NCBI RefSeq assembly: GCF_029603165.1
Contig: NZ_JAQSVC010000002.1
Span: forward strand, 62,001 to 126,000
Length of the DNA stretch: 64,000 nt
Direction: 5' to 3'
Source: Galbibacter pacificus
GTDB taxonomy: Bacteria; Bacteroidota; Bacteroidia; Flavobacteriales; Flavobacteriaceae
The notes below the pieces were generated by a model. It saw only the letters and a program-made list of their open reading frames with translations. It was not told where the DNA came from and searched no databases. Position numbers and translations under genes: made by a program. Positions 1 through 10,213 of this stretch are shown here, piece after piece (the first letter of the stretch is position 1; each line of letters opens with the position of its first letter).

Positions 1-381
1 TATTATGTAATGAAAATGTATACCGTACACCACGATGCACAACTCTTGCCAATATCTTTTGAATCACCAAAATATAAAGTTGATGGAAAATCGTTGCCCG
101 CCATATCGGCTTCTGCATCAAAAGACAGTAACAATACTGTTCACGTTTCCTTGGTAAATATAGATGCCCATAAAACAAACACAGTTACCGTAAATATGAA
201 CGGATTGAACATAAAAAATGTATCGGCAACAATTTTAAGTTCCGAGAAACTTCAGGATCACAATACTTTTGAGGAACCAAATAAGGTCCAGTCCAAGGAG
301 TTTAAGGACTTTAAATTGAAAAAAGGAATGTTAAGTGTGGATTTGCCTCCTTTTTCTGTGGTTGTGATTGAAGGTAAATAG
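1..381 (+). CDS. GH51 alpha-L-arabinofuranosidase, C-terminal fragment
   Basis: The frame is open from the first base of the window (codons Y-Y-V precede the first Met), so this is the 3' end of a gene whose start lies to the left. About 126 residues remain. They resemble the C-terminal beta-sandwich of GH51 arabinofuranosidases: a stretch reading VHVSLVNIDAHK, then a final hydrophobic strand LPPFSVVVIEGK. The catalytic barrel is not in view, so activity cannot be checked. It lies 21 bp before the GH127 gene and the araBDA genes, which fits release of L-arabinose from arabinan or arabinoxylan side chains. The family call rests on this short tail plus context; another beta-sandwich glycosidase is possible. 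Confidence 0.72.
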   Translation, partial: YYVMKMYTVHHDAQLLPISFESPKYKVDGKSLPAISASASKDSNNTVHVSLVNIDAHKTNTVTVNMNGLNIKNVSATILSSEKLQDHNTFEEPNKVQSKEFKDFKLKKGMLSVDLPPFSVVVIEGK

Positions 382-402
382 CCAATAAGCAAGTGTGAAA
401 TT

Positions 403-2394
403 ATGAAACGAATTACAAAAATATATGTATTAATTCCTTTTTTGAGTTTTTGTTTAGTTGCGTGTAATTCTTCAGAAGAAAAAAAAGAGGAACAAGAAAA
501 AATAGAAGGGTACCAAATAGAATCGGTTAACATTCAGCATGTAAAATTAAACGATGATTTCTGGCTTCCCATTATTGAAAAAGTTCAGAACAAAACAATT
601 GAATATGCACTGGAAAAATGCGAGCAAGAAGGGCGGTTAGATAACTTTCTTGTGGCTGGAGGAAAAATGGAAGGCGAGGTAAAAGGCGCCATGCCCTTTG
701 ACGATACCGATGTTTATAAAATTATTGAGGGGGCTTCTTATTCGTTAATTAGTACCCCAAATCCACAACTTGAAAAAATATTGGATTCCCTGATAAGTAT
801 TGTAAAAGTAGGGCAGGAAAAAGATGGTTACTTAACTACATGGCGAACCATAAATCCAGCGCATCCGCCAGCAACATGGGTAAACGTTGACCAAGGAAAG
901 CGTTGGGAATCTTTAGAGGCTAGCCATGAATTATACAACGCAGGGCATTTATATGAAGCTGCCGCGGCACATTTTGAAGCAACCGGAAAGAAAAACTTTT
1001 TGGAAATTGCATTAAAGAACGCCGATTTAATGGTGAAGACCTTTGGTCCGGAAGAAGGCAAAATACATACAGTTCCAGGACATCAAATTATTGAAACCGG
1101 ATTGATAAGACTGTACAGAATTACCGATAAAAAAGAATATTTAAATCTAGCTAAGTATTTTCTTGACGGAAGAGGGCACCATGAAGGAAGAAAAGATTTT
1201 GGTCCATATACCCAAGACCATATTCCGGTAGTTCAACAAGATGAAGTAGTGGGGCATGCTGTAAGGGCAGTTTATATGTATGCGGGAATGACCGATATTG
1301 CCGCAATTGAAAACGATACGGCATATGCAAAAGCAATAAGCAAGCTTTGGGAGAATATGGTCAACAAAAAAATGTACATTACCGGTGGAATAGGCGCGAA
1401 ACATGAAGGAGAGGCTTTTGGAGAAAATTACGAACTTCCAAACTTAACGGCATACAGCGAAACCTGTGCCGCCATTGGAGATGTGTATTGGAATCATAGA
1501 TTGCACAATATGACCGGAGATGTAAAATATTTCGATGTAATCGAAAGAACGTTATACAATGGTTTAATCTCCGGACTTTCACTCGATGGTACTCAATTTT
1601 TCTATCCAAATGCATTGGAATCAGATGGGGTCTACAAATTTAATAGGGGTGCATGTACACGGCAGGATTGGTTTGATTGCTCTTGTTGTCCAACCAACGT
1701 TATTCGGTTTATCCCTTCCTTGCCGGGGCTAATTTATTCTAAAACAGCCGATACCGTTTTTGTTAATTTATATGCATCCAATCATGCAAAAATTAACCTA
1801 GCGCATACAAATCTGGAAATTGCCCAGGAAACCGCTTATCCGTGGAACGGAAATGTAAAATTAACGGTCACTCCCGAAACCGAATCAAACTTTACCCTAA
1901 AATTAAGGATTCCAGGCTGGGCCAGAAACGAAGTACTCCCGGGAACACTGTATTCATACAAAAAGAAAGTACATGCAACACCACAAATAAAGGTGAATGG
2001 AGAACAGGTTGAGGCTTCCATCAAAAATGGATACATAACGCTTACACGAAACTGGAAAAAAGGAGAAACCATTAACTTAAACATTCCTATGGAAGTTCGT
2101 GAAGCATTGGCCAATGAAAAGGTTGAAGAAGACCGAAACAAGGTTGCTTTGGAATATGGCCCAATGGTCTATGCTGTGGAAGAGATTGATAACAAAGAAA
2201 ATTTTGATGGCATTTCAATTTCAGAAAATGAAAGTTTTCAGGTAAAAAAGGAAGATAACCTGTTAGGCGGGGTGAATGTTCTAGAAAATGAAAAATTAAA
2301 AGCCATTCCATACTACGCATGGTCAAATCGAGGAATTGGAAAGATGAAGGTGTGGCTACCGTTACAATTACAATCTATAAAAGAATCTAAATAA
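403..2394 (+). CDS. GH127 (DUF1680) beta-L-arabinofuranosidase, lipoprotein
   Basis: A 663-residue lipoprotein: the signal peptide ends in a lipobox with Cys21 (LVAC), so the enzyme is probably tethered to a membrane. The GH127 zinc/thiolate site is visible: Glu353 and Cys355 in SETCAAIG, and Cys426, Cys428 and Cys429 in FDCSCCPTN. These match the Glu-Cys plus CxCC set of the characterised bifidobacterial enzyme, where one Cys is the nucleophile. Family enzymes release beta-linked L-arabinofuranose. The length is typical. It follows the GH51 gene by 21 bp and precedes the ribulokinase gene by 62 bp, so alpha- and beta-arabinofuranosidases feed the same catabolic operon. The family is secure; the natural substrate is inferred. 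Confidence 0.9.
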   Translation: MKRITKIYVLIPFLSFCLVACNSSEEKKEEQEKIEGYQIESVNIQHVKLNDDFWLPIIEKVQNKTIEYALEKCEQEGRLDNFLVAGGKMEGEVKGAMPFDDTDVYKIIEGASYSLISTPNPQLEKILDSLISIVKVGQEKDGYLTTWRTINPAHPPATWVNVDQGKRWESLEASHELYNAGHLYEAAAAHFEATGKKNFLEIALKNADLMVKTFGPEEGKIHTVPGHQIIETGLIRLYRITDKKEYLNLAKYFLDGRGHHEGRKDFGPYTQDHIPVVQQDEVVGHAVRAVYMYAGMTDIAAIENDTAYAKAISKLWENMVNKKMYITGGIGAKHEGEAFGENYELPNLTAYSETCAAIGDVYWNHRLHNMTGDVKYFDVIERTLYNGLISGLSLDGTQFFYPNALESDGVYKFNRGACTRQDWFDCSCCPTNVIRFIPSLPGLIYSKTADTVFVNLYASNHAKINLAHTNLEIAQETAYPWNGNVKLTVTPETESNFTLKLRIPGWARNEVLPGTLYSYKKKVHATPQIKVNGEQVEASIKNGYITLTRNWKKGETINLNIPMEVREALANEKVEEDRNKVALEYGPMVYAVEEIDNKENFDGISISENESFQVKKEDNLLGGVNVLENEKLKAIPYYAWSNRGIGKMKVWLPLQLQSIKESK

Positions 2395-2456
2395 AGCAAG
2401 GAGTTAAATTGGCTCCTTATTCTATAAACGTTTCAAATTGAAAATTAATTGATGCA

Positions 2457-4148
2457 ATGAGCGCGAACAAATCATACGTAATCGGGTTGGATTATGGTAC
2501 AGACTCCGTAAGGGCCGTACTGTTAAATGCTGCCAATGGCGAAGAAATGGCCACCGATGTTGCATACTACCAAAGATGGAAACAAAAATTATATTGTAAC
2601 GCATCCAAGAACCGGTTTCGCCAGCATCCCTTAGATCATATCGAAGGGTTGGAGCAGACCATAAAAACGGTAGTTTCAACTACTGGAGTCGATCCCAAAA
2701 CTATAAAAGGCATCTGTATCGATACCACGGGTTCGTCCCCCATGCCGCTTTCCAAAGATGGTAACCCCCTTGCGTTGTTGCCGGAATTTGCCGAGAACCC
2801 AAACGCCATGATGGTACTGTGGAAAGACCATACCGCCATAGAAGAGGCCAACGAAATCAACGGGCTTTCCAGAAGTTGGGGCGGCCGGGATTTTACCGAA
2901 TTCGAAGGGGGCATATATTCTTCCGAATGGTTCTGGGCAAAAATACTCCATGTTGCAAGGGAAGATGAAAAAGTTAAAAATGCCGCTTATACATGGATGG
3001 AACACTGCGATTACATTACCTATTTACTGTCGGACGAAAAAGACCTGAAAAGTTTCAAGCGAAGCCGTTGCGCAGCCGGGCATAAGGCCATGTGGCACCA
3101 AAACTGGGGCGGGCTCCCACCAGAAAAATTCTTGGGGAAGCTGGATCCTTATCTGGCCGAATTAAGGGGACGGCTTTATGACGAAACCTACACTTCTGAT
3201 ACGGTTGCGGGAAACCTGAACGCCGAATGGGCCGAAAGGTTGGGGTTAACAACCGAAACGGTCGTAGCCGTGGGTACCTTTGATGCCCATGCAGGAGCCG
3301 TTGGAGCAAAAATAGATAAACACACGCTTGTACGCGTTATGGGGACTTCGACCTGCGATATTATTGTAGCTGATGAAAATTTGATTAAAGAGAAAGCCGT
3401 AAAAGGTATTTGCGGCCAGGTAGACGGCTCCGTAATTCCCGGAATGGTGGGGCTGGAGGCCGGTCAATCGGCGTTCGGCGATTTGTTGGCCTGGTTTAAG
3501 GACGTGCTTTCATGGCCTTTGAGCAATTTGGTGTACACCGCAGAAAGTATTTCAGAAATTCAAAAAGCGGGTCTAAAGAAAGAAATAGAGGGGAACTTTA
3601 TCAAGGAACTGTCTATAGCCGCTGAAAATATCCCGTTGGAAGAAAGTATACCTACCGCATTGGATTGGATCAACGGCAGGAGGACGCCCGATGCCGATCA
3701 GGGATTAAAAGCCGCCATGATGGACCTGAGCTTGGGAACCAAGGCACCTCATGTCTTTAAGGCACTGGTAAATGCCATCTGTTTTGGCGCCAAAAAAATA
3801 GTTGACCGTTTTGAAGAAGAAGGGGTCAAGATCAATACCGTTATCGGGATTGGCGGAGTTGCCCGGAAATCCCCTTTTATCATGCAAACGCTCGCCAACG
3901 TGTTGAACATGCCCATAAAAATAGCGGCATCCGATCAGGCACCTGCTCTGGGGGCCGCCATATACGCCTCGGTAGCCGCAGGTATCTATAAAGATGTAAT
4001 TGAAGCGAGTAAGCATTTGGGAAGCGATTTTGAGGCCGAATACCATCCGCAGGAAGGTCAAGTGGAAGTTTATAAAAACTTATTGGCCTCTTATTCGGGG
4101 CTTTCGGCATATATAGAAAACAGTACGTCCAATAGATATAATCAGTAG
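2457..4148 (+). CDS. araB: L-ribulokinase
   Basis: A 563-residue FGGY-family sugar kinase, close to the usual 560-570 residues for ribulokinase and longer than xylulokinase (about 490). It opens with the phosphate-binding motif VIGLDYGTDSVRAVLL, contains the ribulokinase-like segment RVMGTSTCDI in its middle, and ends with the ATP-domain motif GIGGVARKSPF and a DQAPALGAA segment. It phosphorylates L-ribulose to L-ribulose 5-phosphate in the cytoplasm. The start at 2457 is preferred because the ATG five bases upstream meets a stop after one codon. araD begins 2 bp after its stop and araA follows, giving a compact araB-araD-araA operon. Confidence 0.97.
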   Translation: MSANKSYVIGLDYGTDSVRAVLLNAANGEEMATDVAYYQRWKQKLYCNASKNRFRQHPLDHIEGLEQTIKTVVSTTGVDPKTIKGICIDTTGSSPMPLSKDGNPLALLPEFAENPNAMMVLWKDHTAIEEANEINGLSRSWGGRDFTEFEGGIYSSEWFWAKILHVAREDEKVKNAAYTWMEHCDYITYLLSDEKDLKSFKRSRCAAGHKAMWHQNWGGLPPEKFLGKLDPYLAELRGRLYDETYTSDTVAGNLNAEWAERLGLTTETVVAVGTFDAHAGAVGAKIDKHTLVRVMGTSTCDIIVADENLIKEKAVKGICGQVDGSVIPGMVGLEAGQSAFGDLLAWFKDVLSWPLSNLVYTAESISEIQKAGLKKEIEGNFIKELSIAAENIPLEESIPTALDWINGRRTPDADQGLKAAMMDLSLGTKAPHVFKALVNAICFGAKKIVDRFEEEGVKINTVIGIGGVARKSPFIMQTLANVLNMPIKIAASDQAPALGAAIYASVAAGIYKDVIEASKHLGSDFEAEYHPQEGQVEVYKNLLASYSGLSAYIENSTSNRYNQ

Positions 4149-4150
4149 TT

Positions 4151-4855
4151 ATGGAATCTAAATACAAAGAATTGAAAAGGGAATGTTATGGGGCCAATAT
4201 GGAACTGAACGCACTGGACCTGGTAATCTACACCTTTGGAAATGTGAGCGCCGTTGACAGAAAGAACATGGTCTTTGCCATAAAGCCGAGCGGTGTTCCC
4301 TATGAAAAGCTGAAACCGGAGGATATTGTTATCGTCGATTTTGACAACAATATTGTCGAGGGGGAAATGCGCCCCTCTTCCGATACCAAGACCCATGCCT
4401 ATTTGTACAAACATTGGCAAGATATTGGCGGCATTGCGCATACACATGCTACTTACTCGGTGGCCTGGGCACAGGCGCATATGGACATTCCTATTTTCGG
4501 CACGACACATGCCGATCATTTGGTAGCCGATATCCCTTGCGCACCGCCAATGAAAGATGAATTGATCGAAGGGAACTACGAGCACAATACCGGGATCCAG
4601 ATTTTAGATTGCTTCAAGCACAAGAACATCTCGCACAAGGAAGTGCAAATGGTTTTGTTGGGCAACCACGGACCCTTTACATGGGGAGATTCGGCCTCGA
4701 AGGCAGTCTACAACAGCAAAGTATTGGAAGAAGTGGCCAAAATGGCCTATTTAACGCTTCAAATCAACCCGAACGCGCCACGGTTAAAAGATTCACTTAT
4801 AAAAAAACATTACGAACGTAAGCATGGCAAAGATGCCTATTACGGTCAGAAATAA
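4151..4855 (+). CDS. araD: L-ribulose-5-phosphate 4-epimerase
   Basis: A 234-residue class II aldolase-family protein, the typical AraD length. Metal-ligand histidines are visible at His97 and His99 (AHTHATYS) and at His173 (LGNHGPF). Their spacing equals that of the zinc ligands of the E. coli enzyme (95, 97, 171). It converts L-ribulose 5-phosphate to D-xylulose 5-phosphate, the point where arabinose and xylose catabolism meet. It starts 2 bp after araB. The longer reading of araA would overlap its end by 32 bp, but the likely araA start lies just after its stop. Confidence 0.97.
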   Translation: MESKYKELKRECYGANMELNALDLVIYTFGNVSAVDRKNMVFAIKPSGVPYEKLKPEDIVIVDFDNNIVEGEMRPSSDTKTHAYLYKHWQDIGGIAHTHATYSVAWAQAHMDIPIFGTTHADHLVADIPCAPPMKDELIEGNYEHNTGIQILDCFKHKNISHKEVQMVLLGNHGPFTWGDSASKAVYNSKVLEEVAKMAYLTLQINPNAPRLKDSLIKKHYERKHGKDAYYGQK

Positions 4856-4871
4856 TATTAAAACACAATTA

Positions 4872-6377
4872 ATGATTTCAACAGAAAAAGAAATATGGTT
4901 CGTAACGGGAAGCCAGCATTTATACGGACCTGAAACGCTTAAACAGGTAGCATCAAACGCAGGGACCATTGCAAAAGGCCTAGGCGCATCGCCACATATC
5001 GACCTAAAAATTGTAAATAAGAACATCGTTACCACGCCCGACGAGATAACCGCTATTTGCATTGAGGCGAACACGGCCGAAAATTGCATCGGGATCATTA
5101 CGTGGATGCATACGTTTTCCCCGGCCAAAATGTGGATTGCCGGTCTCAACATCCTAAAAAAGCCATTGTGCCATTTACACACGCAGTTCAATGCGGAAAT
5201 CCCTTGGAAAGATATCGATATGGATTTTATGAACCTGAACCAATCGGCGCACGGCGACCGGGAGTTTGGGTTCATGATGTCCAGGATGCGCCAAAAGAGG
5301 AAGGTAATCGTAGGCCATTGGAAGTCGGAAAGCGTACAAAAACAATTAGGGGTCTGGACACGCGTGGCCTTGGGCTGGGACGAGCTACGGCACATGAAAG
5401 TTGCCCGGATCGGAGATAATATGCGGCAGGTTGCCGTAACGGAAGGAGATAAGGTGCAGGCGCAGGTCCGTTTTGGGATGGCGGTAAACGGTTACGATCC
5501 GTCCGATGTGGTAAAACATATCGATGCCGTTACCGAAAAACAGTTAGATGGACTGCTCGATGTGTACGCATCAACGTACAATTTGACAGAACCGCTTAAA
5601 AAAGGTGGCGCAAAACGCCAATCGCTTATCGATGCCGCCAAAATAGAATTGGGGCTCCGTGCCTTTTTGGACGAAGGTGGATTTAAGGCCTTTACCGATA
5701 CTTTTGAAAATCTGGGAGCTTTAAAACAATTGCCGGGAATTGCCGTACAGCGGTTAATGGCCGACGGATATGGTTTTGGCGCCGAAGGCGATTGGAAAAC
5801 GGCAGCTATGTTGCGAGCCATGAAAGTGATGGCACAGGGACTGGACGGGGGGACCTCGTTCATGGAAGATTATACCTACCATTTCACGCCCGAAAAATCG
5901 TATGTGCTGGGCTCGCACATGCTCGAAATCTGTGCCTCGATTGCCGACGGAAAGATCTCGTGCGAAGTGCATCCGTTGGGGATTGGCGGGAAAGAAGACC
6001 CCGTGCGTTTGGTGTTCGGTTCACCGGCTGGTCCTGCCATTAATGCATCGTTGATAGATATGGGGAACCGTTTCAGGTTGATCGTCAACGAAGTAGAAGC
6101 CGTGAAGCCAATGGGGGAATTGCCAAAGCTGCCCGTGGCTAGGGTACTTTGGGATTGCAAACCAAATCTTGAAGAGGCGACTACCGCATGGATTTTGGCG
6201 GGCGGCGCGCATCATACGGTATATTCGCAGGCACTTTCAACGGTTTATATGGAAGATTTTGCAGATATTGCCGGAATAGAACTCTTGGTAATTGATGCCA
6301 ATACCAATATCCGGGAATTTAAAAACACGCTTAATGCCAACGAAGCATATTATCACTTGTTTCAACATGCAATGTAA
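4872..6377 (+). CDS. araA: L-arabinose isomerase
   Basis: Read from the ATG at 4872 this is 501 residues, the normal AraA length, and starts [20 protein letters not shown], which matches the conserved N-terminus of the family. The frame is open upstream to an ATG at 4824 inside araD, but the extra 16 residues ([16 protein letters not shown]) do not look like AraA and would force a 32-bp overlap, so 4872 is preferred. Internal segments fit the family, such as [11 protein letters not shown] near the N-terminus and the C-terminal [15 protein letters not shown]. The enzyme interconverts L-arabinose and L-ribulose in the cytoplasm. Third gene of the araBDA set. Confidence 0.96.
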   Translation: MISTEKEIWFVTGSQHLYGPETLKQVASNAGTIAKGLGASPHIDLKIVNKNIVTTPDEITAICIEANTAENCIGIITWMHTFSPAKMWIAGLNILKKPLCHLHTQFNAEIPWKDIDMDFMNLNQSAHGDREFGFMMSRMRQKRKVIVGHWKSESVQKQLGVWTRVALGWDELRHMKVARIGDNMRQVAVTEGDKVQAQVRFGMAVNGYDPSDVVKHIDAVTEKQLDGLLDVYASTYNLTEPLKKGGAKRQSLIDAAKIELGLRAFLDEGGFKAFTDTFENLGALKQLPGIAVQRLMADGYGFGAEGDWKTAAMLRAMKVMAQGLDGGTSFMEDYTYHFTPEKSYVLGSHMLEICASIADGKISCEVHPLGIGGKEDPVRLVFGSPAGPAINASLIDMGNRFRLIVNEVEAVKPMGELPKLPVARVLWDCKPNLEEATTAWILAGGAHHTVYSQALSTVYMEDFADIAGIELLVIDANTNIREFKNTLNANEAYYHLFQHAM

Positions 6378-6399
6378 CCGCCTAAACCTAAAATAAATT

Positions 6400-7593
6400 A
6401 TGAATATGTCTAAACGAAGTCTAAAATATGTTCTGCTTTTGTGCTTGGCACTTGTTTTCACTCAGTGTAAAACAAAAACAGAAAATGCATCTGATAACCA
6501 AGAACAAAATTCAACCAAAGGAATGACTACAAAGCATCAAATTTCAACATCCGAATTTGGTAAGCTTCCGTCCGGAGAAAAAATAACAAAATATCGACTT
6601 GTTAATGAAAATGGAATGGAAGTGGATATTATCAATTATGGTGGGATTATTACCAATTTGAAAGTTCCCGATAAAAATGGAGTTAATAAAGATGTTGTTT
6701 TAGGATTTAACTCTTTGGATGGATATTTAACCCCATCTCCTTATTTTGGGGCTATTATTGGTCGCTACGGAAATAGGATTGCCGGCGGGAAATTCGTAAT
6801 CGATGGTAAAGAGTATACCTTGGCGTTAAACGATGGAAAAAACCATTTGCACGGGGGTAACAAGGGCTTTGATAAAGTGGTTTGGGAAGCAACCCAAATT
6901 TCTAATTCAAAATCGGTTTCCCTACAATTATCTTATTTAAGCAAGGATATGGAAGAAGGCTATCCAGGGAATTTAAAAACCACGGTTACCTATACGCTCG
7001 ACAATTCTAATTCCTTGAAGGTGAAGTATGAAGCTACTTCCGATAAAAAAACGGTAGTGAACTTAACCCAGCATTCGTATTTTAATTTATCGGGGGATTT
7101 TTCAAAGAAGATATTAGATCATCAAATAATGATTAATGCTGATGCTTTTTTACCTGTTGATGCCACTTTAATTTCAACCGGGGAATTTCGAAAGGTAAAA
7201 GGAACCCCTTTCAATTTTACTTCGGCAAAAGCCATCGGAAAAGAAATCAATAGCGAAAACGAACAACTAAAACGTGGTTTGGGGTACGATCATTGTTGGG
7301 TATTAAAAGACCAAGACAAAGGACAGCGATTGGCGGCAACGGCATACGATCCTAAAAGTGGCAGGTTTATGGAAGTATTTACCGATCAACCTGGCATACA
7401 GTTTTACACCGGAAATTTTTTAGACGGCACCTTGCCGGCCAAAGGAGGCGGAACCTACGCAAAACGTACCGGTTTTTGTTTGGAAACCCAACATTTCCCC
7501 GATTCGCCAAACCAAAAAGACTTTCCATCGGTATTGTTAAGCCCAGGGGAAAAATACCAAACCGAAACTTCTTTTAAATTTTCCGTGAAATAG
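6400..7593 (+). CDS. galM: Aldose 1-epimerase (mutarotase), lipoprotein
   Basis: A 397-residue galactose-mutarotase-family protein with a lipoprotein signal whose acceptor is Cys23 (VFTQC). Active-site landmarks are present: NHLHGG, the TQHSYFNLSG histidine motif, and the C-terminal CLETQHFPDSPN containing the catalytic Glu. It interconverts the alpha and beta anomers of aldoses. Export as a lipoprotein suggests that it acts on free sugars outside the cytoplasm before uptake. An in-frame ATG two codons downstream (MSKRS) is an equally possible start. It sits between araA and a sodium:sugar symporter gene, as in other Bacteroidota arabinose operons. Confidence 0.92.
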   Translation: MNMSKRSLKYVLLLCLALVFTQCKTKTENASDNQEQNSTKGMTTKHQISTSEFGKLPSGEKITKYRLVNENGMEVDIINYGGIITNLKVPDKNGVNKDVVLGFNSLDGYLTPSPYFGAIIGRYGNRIAGGKFVIDGKEYTLALNDGKNHLHGGNKGFDKVVWEATQISNSKSVSLQLSYLSKDMEEGYPGNLKTTVTYTLDNSNSLKVKYEATSDKKTVVNLTQHSYFNLSGDFSKKILDHQIMINADAFLPVDATLISTGEFRKVKGTPFNFTSAKAIGKEINSENEQLKRGLGYDHCWVLKDQDKGQRLAATAYDPKSGRFMEVFTDQPGIQFYTGNFLDGTLPAKGGGTYAKRTGFCLETQHFPDSPNQKDFPSVLLSPGEKYQTETSFKFSVK

Positions 7594-7620
7594 CTATTAT
7601 AAACTTGTTATAACTTAAAA

Positions 7621-9240
7621 ATGAAAACTTTAGATACACTCGATTGGATTTGTATTGCTTTTTATTTCTTGATTTTGGTTGGGATTGCAATATGGATCAT
7701 CAGAAAAAAACAAAACAACACAGAAGATTACTTTCTTGCCGGCCGTAATGTGGGCTGGTTTGTTGTTGGTGCTTCTATTTTTGCCTCCAATATTGGTTCG
7801 GAACACGTTGTTGGTCTGGCCGGTGCCGGGGCTGGAAACAAACTGCCAATGCTTATTTACGAAATCCAAGCTTGGGTGGTATTAATTCTCGGTTGGGTAT
7901 TCCTGCCTTTTTATGCCCGTAGCGGCGTATTTACCATGCCCGAATTTTTAGAAAAGCGTTTTGATGCGCGTTCGCGTTGGGTGCTTTCGGTTTTTTCCAT
8001 TATAGCTTATGTCCTTACCAAAATTTCGGTGACTATTTATGCCGGGGGAATAGTGGTTTCGGCTCTTTTGGGCATTGATTTTTGGACAGGGGCCCTTTCA
8101 ACGGTGGTTTTAACGGGCCTGTATACCGTTGTTGGCGGAATGCGTGCCGTTGTTTATACCGAAACCTTGCAGGCCATTGTATTGGTAATAGGCGCAGCGG
8201 CATTAACAATTATTGGTCTGGATCATGTTGGCGGCTGGGAGAGTATGAAGGAGACCGTTACCCCAGAATATTTAAATATGTGGCGTTCGGCATCCGATCC
8301 CGAATTTCCTTGGCCAACACTGTTTATAACAAGCACTATTGTGGGAATTTGGTATTGGTGCACCGACCAATACATTGTTCAGCGTACCTTAACGGCCAAA
8401 AATATAAAAGAAGGGAGGCGGGGGACCATTTTTGGCGCCCTGCTTAAACTGCTTCCTGTATTTTTATTTTTAATCCCCGGGGTTATTGCGCTTACTTTAA
8501 AAATGAGGGGCGAACTGGAATGGGATACCCCCGATGAGGCGTTTCCGGTTTTAATGAGCAATTTATTGCCTTCCGGGTTGCGTGGCTTGGTAGCAGCAGG
8601 CTTGCTTGCCGCGCTTATGAGTTCGTTGGCATCGGTATTTAATTCGTGTTCAACACTTTTTACCGTTGATATTTATAAGAAATTAAAGCCGGATACGCCC
8701 GAGAAAAAACTGGTAAGAACCGGACAGATTGCTACCGTAATTGTGGTCATTATCGGAATTATCTGGATCCCCATCATGGCAAATATATCGGGAGTTTTAT
8801 ACGAATATCTTCAAAAAGTACAATCGTATATTTCTCCACCGATTACGGCAGTTTTTTTATTGGGGATTTTCCATAAGCGCATCAATGCACAAGGGGCATT
8901 TATTACCTTAATTACCGGTTTTGTTGTGGGCGCTATTCGCATCATTTTAGAACTGGTAAAAGGTTCGCTGGACCCCAACGGATTCCTTTTCAAATTGGGC
9001 GATATGAACTTTTTGACCTTTGGCGCATGGTTCTTCCTTTTTTGTGTAATACTCACTATTGTTGTAAGCTTGCTCAGTAAGGCTCCTTCAGAAGAAAAAG
9101 TAGAAAACCTTACGTTCAATACCATTTCAGAAGAAGAAAAAAATAACAATAAAAACAGTTATAATTGGATCGATATTTTGGTATCTGTACTTATAATTGC
9201 CATTGTAATTGGGGTGATGATACTTTTTAACGGAAAATAA
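7621..9240 (+). CDS. Sodium:solute symporter (SSS family), probable arabinose transporter
   Basis: A 539-residue integral membrane protein with about 13-14 hydrophobic segments. SSS/SGLT features are visible: an early DYFLAGRNVGWFVVGASIF segment, the SNIGSEHVVGLAG loop, WYWCTDQYIVQRTLTAK, and the helix SGLRGLVAAGLLAALMSSL. The family couples sodium entry to sugar uptake across the inner membrane. It is the last gene of the araBDA-galM block and is followed by a hairpin at 9262-9294, so arabinose is the likely cargo. The position indicates this; the sequence alone cannot fix the substrate. Confidence 0.92.
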   Translation: MKTLDTLDWICIAFYFLILVGIAIWIIRKKQNNTEDYFLAGRNVGWFVVGASIFASNIGSEHVVGLAGAGAGNKLPMLIYEIQAWVVLILGWVFLPFYARSGVFTMPEFLEKRFDARSRWVLSVFSIIAYVLTKISVTIYAGGIVVSALLGIDFWTGALSTVVLTGLYTVVGGMRAVVYTETLQAIVLVIGAAALTIIGLDHVGGWESMKETVTPEYLNMWRSASDPEFPWPTLFITSTIVGIWYWCTDQYIVQRTLTAKNIKEGRRGTIFGALLKLLPVFLFLIPGVIALTLKMRGELEWDTPDEAFPVLMSNLLPSGLRGLVAAGLLAALMSSLASVFNSCSTLFTVDIYKKLKPDTPEKKLVRTGQIATVIVVIIGIIWIPIMANISGVLYEYLQKVQSYISPPITAVFLLGIFHKRINAQGAFITLITGFVVGAIRIILELVKGSLDPNGFLFKLGDMNFLTFGAWFFLFCVILTIVVSLLSKAPSEEKVENLTFNTISEEEKNNNKNSYNWIDILVSVLIIAIVIGVMILFNGK

Positions 9241-9261
9241 ATCTATATATAATTGGTTGAA

Positions 9262-9294
9262 CAAAAGGGATTAAAATTATTTTAGTCCCTTTTG
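9262..9294 (+). terminator. Rho-independent terminator after the arabinose operon
   Basis: Arms at 9262-9277 and 9279-9294 are complementary over 16 positions with one G:T-type mismatch. The stem bears AAAAGGGA on one side and TCCCTTTT on the other. It lies 21 bp after the symporter stop. The innermost A/T pairs would open into a loop. Confidence 0.8.
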
Positions 9295-9338
9295 TTGTTG
9301 AAAATAATCCTTAAATTTAGAACCCTAAAAAAACTTTC

Positions 9339-10192
9339 ATGAGTACTATATAGAAAATCCACGAAGCAGTTTATGCACCAATTGACGATTTAGCGACATA
9401 TAGGGCAATTCCCACGCAAAGTATTATGTACTTAGATCCTTTTTTATTTTTAAACCATCATGGGTTGCAGGAATATGGCAAAAACAATAATGGTTTGCCT
9501 TTTGGCCCGCATCCGCACAGAGGGTTTGAAACCGTTACCTTTATACTGGAAGGCGACATAAAACATAAAGATTCTAATGGATACGAAAGTACAATAACGG
9601 CAGGAGGCGTGCAGTGGATGACTGCCGGAAAAGGGTTGATCCATGAAGAAGTTTCTTCGGATAAATTTAAAGAGCAAGGCGGTAACCTGGAAATATTGCA
9701 ATTATGGGTTAATTTGCCCGCCAAATATAAAATGGTGGAACCAAAATATATAGGTGTCCAAAAAGAAGGCATACCGAAGCTTGATAATAAGGACAAAACC
9801 GTTGTTATTAATGCGGTTTCGGGAATGTGGAAAGACACAAAAGGTGGAATAGATACATTAACCGATATTGCCTTGGCTACCATAGAAATTAAGAAAAATG
9901 CTACGTATTCGTTGACCATACCGAAGGTAAACAACATATTTTTTATGTAATAAAGGGAAATGTACTTGTAAATGGAAAAAATACAGAAAAGCATTACCTG
10001 GTTGAATTTAATAACGATGCCGAAGAATTAACCATTGAAGCACTTACCGAAGCCAAGATTTTACTGGGGCATGCCAAACCTTTTAACGAACCGGTAGCGG
10101 CCGAAGGACCTTTTGTGATGAATACGGAAAAGGAAATAAGGGAGGCATTTCAGGATTATCGATCAGGGAAGTTTGGAGTTTGGGAAGAATAG
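9339..10192 (+). pseudogene. Pirin-family gene broken by a stop and a frameshift
   Basis: Reading from the ATG at 9339 gives M-S-T-I, a TAG at 9351-9353, then the expected pirin N-terminus (PIDDLATYRA, MYLDPFLFLNHHG, PFGPHPHRGFETVTFI). The cupin domain then continues to a TAA at 9948-9950. Restoring one T in the T6 run at 9939-9944 gives a continuous protein through NIFFYVIKGNV to the natural end GKFGVWEE at 10190-10192. The metal-ligand motif HPHRGFET is intact. Two separate lesions make a true pseudogene the simplest reading, although translation from the ATG at 9426 could give a truncated cupin. Pirins are iron-binding cupins, some with quercetinase activity. The gene lies between the arabinose operon terminator and araR on the other strand. 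Confidence 0.8.
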
Positions 10193-10213
10193 GGAGCCAA
10201 AAATTAGGGTCGG

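Noticed and set aside
258-533. Minus frame opposite the GH51/GH127 junction
   Set aside because: Antisense shadow across two good plus-strand genes.
2400-2426. Short AAGGAG/CTCCTT hairpin between the GH127 and araB genes
   Set aside because: Only 6 bp of stem with no T-run, and the genes appear co-transcribed; not called as a terminator.
2636-3005. Minus frames of 92-109 codons opposite araB
   Set aside because: They mirror the conserved kinase codons and have no domain of their own.
4824-4871. 16-codon N-terminal extension of araA inside araD
   Set aside because: The ATG at 4872 gives the normal AraA length and N-terminus without a 32-bp overlap.
7596-7614. TTATAA-N5-TTATAA symmetry before the symporter gene
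   Set aside because: TTATAA is self-complementary and frequent in A+T-rich leaders, so the symmetry is not informative.
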